Assembly (NCBI GenBank): GCA_030062745.1
Contig: CP099854.1
Span: forward strand, 7,239,014-7,303,013
Length of the DNA stretch: 64,000 nucleotides
From: Capitulum mitella
Taxonomy: Eukaryota > Arthropoda > Thecostraca > Pollicipedomorpha > Pollicipedidae
Direction: 5' to 3'
A program made the translations under genes and the position numbers. The notes beneath the pieces are model-generated. The model searched no databases and had not been told where the DNA came from. It saw only the letters and a list, made by a program, of their open reading frames with translations. How positions within the stretch are numbered: the stretch's first letter is position 1; each line of letters opens with the position of its first letter. Positions 57,130-64,000 of the stretch are shown piece after piece.

Positions 57130-58290
57130 CGTCTGACAGTTCCTGTCCGTTTCGTCTGACGTTGTCCCAGACTGGGGACGGGGAAGTGATGGGTGAAAAT
57201 CATGATAGACCTTTTGCTTAAATAAACTAGGAAATAATCCGGTTACTTAATGAATATTTCGTGTCTGCACCGAAGAAGACAATTTATGCAGACTTACTAG
57301 TCTCGAAAGTCGACGGAAAGAAACAGGAAAAGAGCGTGGGTGCAGCTTCTGTGAATGCTGCAGGTTTTCCAGGCTACTGCGCAAGTCATCTCTCCGCCTC
57401 ACCTTTGTCTCAGTCTGGGCACGTGCCCAGGTGCGCGTCCGCTCCTCCGATCCGGGGGCCGATACAGGCCTGGTGGCGCCATTCAACCCGCGCCAGATGC
57501 CAGCCAATCAGAGGCGGGCACGCCCCACTGAGAGCAGACGCCGAGTCGGTCACGTGACGCGATCAGATGGTCCCATTCACAGCCGTTGGTTGTCGTGTTG
57601 TGCGCCGCGTCACCGTGGCTTAGCCGGGGTCGCTCCCGCTCCCCCCGTGTGCCGTGCCTGAGCGCGCCTCTGCCGCGACACACGCTGAGGGACGCTGCGG
57701 AATACGCGTCCCGTGAGCGTGAGCGGGAGAGAGCCACCCGCCCGCCTCTGCAAAGGCTCGCGCCAGCCAGGGGCGCACCCAGGTGTGCGACAACGACGCT
57801 GACCTTGCCGCGAGGCTCGCTGCATGTGCTGTACAGCGAGAAAATGAGGCATGGGCAACGCGTTTTGATGCGCGCTGTATGTGGACTTCTTTCGCTGTGC
57901 AAAAAGAAATTCACGCACAAATGCAGTTCTCTCGTATTGTTTTCAAGTGACCACATCAGAATGGTAGCGATGCTCAGTAACTTATTCGACTGAATTTGTT
58001 GCGAACGTGTGCAGTGGACGGCACTGGGAGCAGGATCCGATTTGTCAAAGGGTTTTGTCAATAATGCAGACCCTGCCTTTCCGCCGTTTTGATACTACAC
58101 CTCAATATGGCTAAGCAGTTCTGTAACAACTCATCAGACCTGAAAATAACCTAGTGATCCTTGACTTCATCTCCCTGTGGCTTTCACCACCCGAAACACA
58201 GGCGAAAGCCTTGCCCATGATGCGCAGTTATTCAGGCTCAAGGATGGCCGATCAGCAGGGGTTATCACAGCCACTCAGACCACTAGCTCG
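57130..58290. other. Spacer with GC-rich block
   Basis: GC-rich at 57410-57800 with open frames on both strands. No recognised exon, and no Dok-7 exon 3. Confidence 0.3.
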
Positions 58291-58299
58291 AGTCTCCGC

Positions 58300-58575
58300 C
58301 CAATCGCTCCGCCGACACCCCTGACTTCCTCACCCTGCCGGAGTCTCTGCTCCGTCACTCTGCCGCCGTCTCTGCTTCCTCACCCTGCCGGCATCTCTGC
58401 TCCTTCACTCTGACGGCGTCTCTGCTCCCTCACTCTGCCGGCGTCTCTGCTCCCTCACTCTGCCGGCGTCTCTGCTCCCGCACTCTGTCGGCGTCTCCGC
58501 TCCCTTAGTCTGCTGGCGTCTCTGCTCCCTCACTCTGTCGGCGTCTGCGCTCTCACTCTCCTGACGTCTCCCGCC
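58300..58575 (+). repeat. 25-bp minisatellite
   Basis: GGCGTCTCTGCTCCCTCAC-type units start at 58415, 58440 and 58465 (25-bp period), with diverged copies on both sides. About eight to ten units. Confidence 0.88.
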
Positions 58576-60241
58576 GCGCGATCTCTCCCTCTCCGGCCGA
58601 CACCTGCCGCCCCCCGCGGCCGCCGCCCTGGCGCCGCCGCTGCGCCGCAGCTGGCCGCCGGCCGGCCGGCGCGGGAGGAGGGGAGCCGCCGCTCGCTCGG
58701 CCCGCCAGTCTGTGGGCGGGGCTGCCGCGGCGCCCTGGCCGACGCCGCGCCGGGAGAGCGAGCGAGCTCCACGGCGACGACTACGACGCGCCGTGACGTG
58801 CTGTGACGTACTGTGGCGGTAGGGACGCCGTGACGGGCTGTGACGGACGTGACGCCGCGACGCCGTGACGTCAGGCGGCGTCGGTGACGGCGGTGCCGGC
58901 CGGTCGGCAGCTGTGTCCGGGGGTAGTAATCCCCGCTGCCGACGGTCGCTGCTGCCGGCGGGCTCGTGTCGCGGTGTGGTGCCGTGTGGTGCCGCGGGTC
59001 TGCTCCGCGCTGCGGGCAGTCGGCCGGGACCGGTCTGAGCGGCCGCCGGCAGACGGCCCGGCAGAGCCGCCCGCTGCGTCGCGGCGCCGGCCGCGCGCCG
59101 CCCCATCGGCGGCCGCCATCAGGCAGACAGCGACCGGCCGGAGCTGGTGCTGGAGCTGGAGCTACCGGCGCGGCGGATCGGAAGTCTTCCCGACACTCGG
59201 GCCGACGACGTCAGGGCAAGCTTGACCGGCAGCACGTTCTCCAGCGCTGAGGTGTGATCAGTCGACGGCGGGGGCAGCTGGTGGCCGCACGGCCGACCGC
59301 CGAGGCCGCCGGACCGCCGGCAGCTGGACAGCTGCTCGCTGGCGTCTCCCCAGTGGCTGGCACCGCAGTGCAAAGCGGTTTGCCGGCGCCGACGCCGCCT
59401 CGAGTTGAGGCCCCCGATAGGCTCGTGCGGTCGTGCTACAGTTCTGTGCCGGGTGGAGCCCCCCGGCCGGCCTGGCGGAGAGGAACCAACGGATCCGGAC
59501 CGTCAGATCCGGGAGATCCGACCCGGTGGCCGGTAGGCGCCAGCCGGGCTGGCCTCTTGTCTCCATCCCCCGGTCTCCGGTCTCCATTGGGCCGATCTCC
59601 GACGCCGGATACGGCTGAAATCGACAAAAGACGGGCCAGCTCGTCCGCGAGGCCGACTCCGCTGCCGTCCGCAGCTCAGTCCGCATTTCAGTCTCAGTAT
59701 CGAGGACAATCTTCATTCCACGGACAAGTCGGACTGGCGCGCGCAGACCAGCGTCCAGTGATGGCCGCTTAGGCGATGATCAGTGGCGATCACTTAGTTT
59801 CGTTCGGTGTTCGCACGAGTGGTGTCAGCACCAGCACGGTGTCAGGGTGGCGACCAGTCACGGAGACATGACGTCGACGGCCTGACCGCCGTGACCGACT
59901 CGAGAGACGCCAGGATGGAGCCTCATCATAGGTCGGCCGGCTGAAAGTGGCCGATTACCGTCATCAGTGCAAGCCGTCGGTGAGCGAGCGTGCAGGCCTT
60001 TCTGAGTGGACCGGCTGAAGAGACTGCGCGCCGACCGCTGGAGGTCGTGACCAGCGGTCGTCATGGAAGACCTTTCTTAAAGCTGAGCTGCAGGCGCCGT
60101 CTGCACTGGCCCACCTGTGGACAGGCCGCAGGCAGGGGCCGCGTAGTGGCCCGTCTCGGCCTCCGTGACCCGCGCCGTCCGCAGCCCCAGCCGGCCGACC
60201 GGAGTGACGTCACTCCCGGGCGGGGTGCATGACGTCAAGCC
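58575..60241 (+). promoter_or_regulatory. CpG-rich island upstream of the second Dok-7-like exon pair
   Basis: CpG-dense DNA, with repeated GTGACG words at 58790-58880 and a full TGACGTCA at 58866. Two more TGACGTCA sites (60205-60212, 60230-60237) lie within 40 bp of the Met codon at 60242. TGACGTCA is the consensus for CREB/ATF factors. Long frames on both strands (up to 233 codons) are compositional. Confidence 0.5.
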
Positions 60242-60313
60242 ATGCTGGACCCCGGGCAGGATGACGGACTGCACCTCCTCAGCGGGATGCTGAGGTTCAG
60301 GGACGGCAAAAAG
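60242..60313 (+). CDS. Dok-7-like gene, distal first coding exon (cassette 2, exon 1)
   Basis: 24 codons starting M-L-D-P-G-Q-D-D-G and ending G-M-L-R-F-R-D-G-K-K before GTATAT. Homologous to 49802-49870 (L-x-L-L-S/T-G-x-x-K/R-F-R-D-x-K-K) and closer to vertebrate Dok-7 in keeping R-D-G-K-K. Phase 0 end, as in cassette 1. The exon end and donor begin a 38-bp tandem array. Confidence 0.78.
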
Positions 60314-60480
60314 GTATATAGCTGGCTGTTGAGCTCACCGACGGCAAATAGGTATATAGTTGGCTGTTGAGTTCAGTGACGGCAGAAAGGTCAATAGACC
60401 GCTGACGTAATCAGGGACGGGGAAAAGGCATAGGGGACCGCTGAGGTTCAGGGACGGTGAAAGGGCACAGTGGGTCGGAC
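60286..60480 (+). repeat. 38-bp tandem array copying an exon-intron junction
   Basis: GACGGCAAAAAGGTATATAG-type text starts at 60302, 60340, 60378, 60416 and 60453, steps of 38, 38, 38 and 37 bp. The first unit is the real end of cassette 2 exon 1. Later units are increasingly diverged: AAATAGGTATAT, AGAAAGGTCAAT, GAAAAGGCATAG, GAAAGGGCACAG. The second and third keep GT at the junction. Confidence 0.88.
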
Positions 60481-61368
60481 CCATGGGTCTGGGAAGGGAG
60501 AGCCATCGGACAGGGACACAGGTAACGATGATCGGGGGTTCAGAACTTTTTATGCGTTGCTGATAGACTCATATTCGCGAGATTTATAGGATCACGCTCC
60601 CGCGCTCACGGTGTGGCTCGTCTTTGCCACTTTCAAAAGCACATGGTAAATGACGATTACCTGGATCCCAGACACGCTTTGGACGTTTGTACGCTAAAAA
60701 GTATCTAAAACACATTGGTAAGACGTCGTGTTTAAGTTCGATGGGCCTCCCTCGGGATCTCACGCAGGCAATTCCCCATAACGTATCGGCAAATCGATGG
60801 GTATTTGGATGTCTTTGTTCTGTCAGGCCCACCTGGTTGTATTGCGTTGAGGACCATTGTCTCCCTGATAGTGTTATTGGGTCGAGAGGCAGCTGCTGCT
60901 GCCGCCCACGCAGCATTGTCCATCTTACGTCGCACGTCGGAAAAGCCCCTCCAGCATTTGTGGCTGCCTGAGGGACTTCGTGTACCCCACGATGGGCCCC
61001 TGGAGTTCGGTGTCGGATAAACAACACCTGTTGTGATGGAGCTGCCAGCTTTGTTCAACGGAACCCGCTGGCGGTATCTCTGCTGACACGTTCTCATGTT
61101 TCACGGACGCTTCCGAGTCCGGAAATCGACATCGCATTCCCGTCGTTGTTTCCGTCAAGGGAACTCGGCATGCCCTGCCTTCAGACCAGTCTCAGCTCTG
61201 CTGATAGCGTTATCGTGGTCGATGTGGTCATCCGTTCGGAATTTCCACTTCCGCTGGCGTTTTCCACTGGGCTGGTACACTGTGGCCCGAGACACGCGTC
61301 CTGCGGGCGTTCTCCCGGCCCGCCGAGGGCGTGCCATGCCTGACGGGCGTTTCTCTGTACGGTTTCAG

Positions 61369-61414
61369 TGGAAAACTCGGCTCTGTCAGCTGCGCCGCCT
61401 GTCGCCGGTGGCAG
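61369..61414 (+). CDS. Dok-7-like gene, cassette 2, exon 2
   Basis: A 46-bp exon between CGGTTTCAG and GTGAGACC: W-K-T-R-L-C-Q-L-R-R-L-S-P-V-A plus G (phase 1). The identical length, phase and L-R-R-L-S-P-V-A core as 50535-50580 show common origin. It joins in frame to 60242-60313 across a 1,055-bp intron. The next exon should lie downstream of this position. None is recognised up to 64000. Confidence 0.78.
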
Positions 61415-61584
61415 GTGAGACCCTCTCTGCGATCAGAGGCCTGTTGTGGGCTGTCAGGTGTGAGACAAACTCAGAAGCTGCCTTTGCCATCGGCAGGAAA
61501 CAAACTGTCTGGGAAGGGTTGCTGTTCTGACGGCCTGAGCCGGGTCAGATTTGAGTGTTTCGTCGGTGCCGACGTTGATGTCTT

Positions 61585-61740
61585 GGCTGTCATGGAATGC
61601 TTTTGAAATATGACGAGGTTTGATGACGACATCTTTGTAATATCAGAAGGTTAACGGTGGCTTTGACTGTCATAAAATGCTCTTGAAACACGACGAGGTT
61701 TGATAACGATACTTCTGTAATACCAGAAGGTTAATGACGT
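61585..61740 (+). repeat. ~80-bp tandem duplication, 2 copies
   Basis: CGACGAGGTTTGAT-like text at about 61611 and 61691, each preceded by CTGTCATRRAATGC and followed by TACCAGAAGGTTAA-like text. About 85% alike. It lies in the presumed intron after cassette 2 exon 2. Confidence 0.8.
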
Positions 61741-63245
61741 TTGAATGGCCCAGTCTGTGGGCTTTGCGTCAAAAATTTCGAACGACTAGCTTCTTGCGAT
61801 GGTACTGGTTTGAGATGCACGAATTTCGTGAATCACTGGCATTCCGAATTGGAGCGAGGCACTTCTTTAGTGCTAGAATGGCTTAAAATGCTTTCGAAGC
61901 ATCGTGTTATCGACCGGAAGGCCGTCCCGCGAATTATTTACCTCGTTATAAAGTGGCATCATTGACTGCGTGCATGCCTTTCATTCCGTAGCTCACGTCT
62001 CACCCCGATACTGATTCCGTGCCATTTCTAATTTCTCTTTGTATCTGAAATATCCTTCCTAATCCCCTAGACTGACATCAGCGGGCAACAATGGCAGTAA
62101 TGCCAGACGGTATTGCTGAGGGTGACAAGATGGATGGAAACAATCAGGTCCTGATGAGGTGGGCGCCATGTTGTGACTGGCGAATCAGCCCCCGCAGGAG
62201 ATGGGTTGGCTGCGGATGTCGTTGAAACTTGAGCCGCATGCGCCCATCCCAGTACATTGGAGCTATTCAATCCACGTCGAATGACTGTCTTAAGAGTTAA
62301 CTCTCTCCACGAGACAAATTTTGTCGTTAACGTCAGCCACATTGCCGCGAAAATTCCGAAATGAAAGTGTTCATAGCAGCATTGAATGCACGAGACTTGG
62401 TCGCAGATTTCACGCGCCGACAAACACCTCGTGTATTTGCTCGTCTCGACATAAACAGCTGCGTCACTCGTCACTGTGGCGACCCTGGACCAAGCGTTTG
62501 CTCCGTGGTCTGATGACGTGTACGCGAAGTGCAAAACATAAACGAACTTGGTCGTATGTTGGTGCATGCCGCCCGAGGCCAGAGGGTGTTTACAACGTCT
62601 CTGTATGAAACGCGTGCCTAATGGCCGAGACGGTCCTCGGCCTCCGGGAAATTTCTGTGCTCTGCCGTGAGTCGTAGGCGTTGCAGTAGCCTCACTGCTG
62701 TAACCTCAATCGAAGTGTGATAATCGCAACAACGACTGCACAAATGCTCTGTTGATTTGGCAAAAAGATATGCGTATTCGGTGTTGTCGAAGCCCCTGGA
62801 TTTTCTTTTTTTTGCAAACCGCTTGTTAGAAATTATTTCTTTTCTCTGGTGACTTCTGAGGACGGATGTGAGTATGGTTTGAGTGACACTGAAATGGTAA
62901 TGAGTGATACTGAATGTACCATCGCGCCACGTTTTTATCACTCCGTACCGGGCCGTAACGATCCTTTTGTGTGGCGAGTTTTCCGGCCTTGCGAACACGT
63001 TCAGTGACGTGTCAGGTTTATCAGTCAAGCTGCATTCAATGTTAAGCAGCCGTGGCGATTTTTGGAAGGTTTTGATTGGTCAAGCGTTGCGACTGATTAG
63101 ACACGCGGGCCTCGGGCGGAATTAATCGCAGCAGTACGTAACTGGGATGGTGTGTCCGTCGACTGCGACAGCGGCTTCCGCAACGTTTCGTGCCATTGCT
63201 GGCCGCGCAGTCGTCGCTGCGCAGTGGCAAGCTCAGGCACTAGAA
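61740..63245. other. Presumed intron or intergenic, nothing recognised
   Basis: No Dok-7 exon 3 candidate (acceptor followed by a D/G-C-L-x-L-x-Y-K-like stretch) is found on the plus strand. No other gene motif. Confidence 0.35.
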
Positions 63246-63249
63246 CACT

Positions 63250-63680
63250 TCACGGGTGAAGTTTTCAGGATCCGGTCCAGTCTAGTCCGTGAAGTCTACG
63301 ATCCAGTCCATCAGCAAAACGCCCTTTCCAAACTCCTGAATCTTGTCCGGTCCAATCTGTAACAACAGAAATCTGCTTAGAAAAATACGTATCCAAGTTT
63401 TCACTCCTGTTATCATAAATAGACAAATGTGGCATATCTGAGCATGTTTGATTGTTCTTTTTTACAAATTCAGTACAAGTGTTGTGGCTGGCTGGAAAAA
63501 AAGGATTTTCAGTTCGCGTCTTTCAAATTTCTTTTTTCAATCCGTCCAATCCGTGTAGTATGGTAAATTTTAAAATCCAATCTAGTCCTAGTCTGTATCT
63601 TGGTTGAATATTCTGGTCCGGTCCAATCCGACCCACGGGTCAATCCGCGATCAGCGGATTGACCCGTGGGCCAGTCAACG
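63250..63680 (-). repeat. ~415-bp dispersed repeat, copy B, with a perfect hairpin
   Basis: Reverse complement matches 4262-4678 over its length. At its right edge CCCACGGGTCAATCCGC (63632-63648) and its exact reverse complement (63654-63670) are separated by five bases, GATCA. Copy A has only a diverged version of this end (ATTGGATTGATCCGCAGG). Confidence 0.7.
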
Positions 63681-64000
63681 CAGATATTACCAAGCCACGC
63701 AGATATTACCAAACCACAACAAAGCATTCAACAACCGGTGATGAAAACCGGCAAAATTAACGACTAGAATGACTATGAGCGGTTGATTCTTCTCCGTCAA
63801 CTCACTTACAAAACGTCGCAAAGGAACGACGCAAACAAACAACGGAACAAACGCAAGCGAGCAAACGAACGTATGTACGTACAAAACAAAGCAAAACGTC
63901 GCAAACAGACAGAGGTAAATAACAGGCCCCCTCAGATTGCACTGAAGCTCCACCATGTCAACAATGTTTTGTTGGTCAGGATGCGACGCTCCTGTTCTCG
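63681..64000. other. Window end, nothing recognised
   Basis: GCAGATATTACCAA is doubled at 63680 and 63699. (CAAACGAACG)-like words lie at 63830-63890. No gene. Confidence 0.3.

Noticed and set aside
58405-59106. A 233-codon minus-strand frame upstream of cassette 2
   Set aside because: It runs through a 25-bp minisatellite and a CpG island. The residues repeat with the minisatellite and no motif is present.
61741-61965. Dok-7-like exon 3 after cassette 2
   Set aside because: The frame contains cysteines and aromatics but lacks the expected strand pattern of the PH core and no phase-1 acceptor leads into it.

Overview
The window is animal nuclear DNA. It shows split genes with GT-AG introns, GC-rich coding exons in AT-richer spacer, many microsatellites and minisatellites, tRNA-derived SINEs and several families of short DNA transposons. 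There are no prokaryotic operons. The gene families seen (ATG4 protease, a Dok-7-like PH protein, a secreted C-type-lectin-like protein, a pogo-type transposase with a PHD finger) fit a bilaterian invertebrate. A marine arthropod such as a crustacean is my guess, but the sequence alone does not fix the phylum.

Layout. Positions 1-8.9 kb are repeat-rich: a TTAA-flanked piggyBac-like MITE, two tRNA-SINE copies, a 42-bp x3 tandem repeat, a ~415-bp dispersed repeat, and a ~150-bp x3 satellite carrying AGGTCA half-sites. Positions 9.0-10.9 kb (minus strand) hold a GC-rich block that looks like several exons of an unidentified gene, interrupted by a 314-bp hAT-like MITE. Positions 14.39-19.65 kb (minus strand) carry a complete six-exon ATG4 cysteine protease gene whose junctions and phases all agree. 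Its introns hold minisatellites, a 78-bp x3 repeat that copies a splice acceptor, and five TGACGTCA sites. Positions 23.9-26.8 kb carry a full-length pogo-like transposon sitting inside a (TA)n microsatellite, with a lightly damaged transposase. Positions 27-43 kb are mostly gene-poor and rich in simple repeats. Positions 43.99-44.96 kb (minus strand) carry an intronless secreted C-type-lectin-like gene.

Positions 49.8-61.4 kb (plus strand) hold the most interesting structure: two separate pairs of exons, about 10.4 kb apart. Each pair encodes the start of a Dok-7-like PH domain with the same intron position and phases, and each sits behind its own CpG-rich island. No exon 3 is visible between the pairs. 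This suggests either one gene with two alternative promoter/exon 1-2 cassettes whose body lies beyond 64 kb, or a tandem duplication of the 5' end. The second pair's donor site lies in a 38-bp tandem array that copies the exon-intron junction. The window ends in a second copy of the ~415-bp dispersed repeat, here containing a perfect 17-bp-arm hairpin.

The recognised genes are functionally unrelated (autophagy, receptor-tyrosine-kinase adaptor, secreted lectin-like defence or recognition) and appear to be independent neighbours. All identifications come from recognising family motifs by eye. No database search was run.
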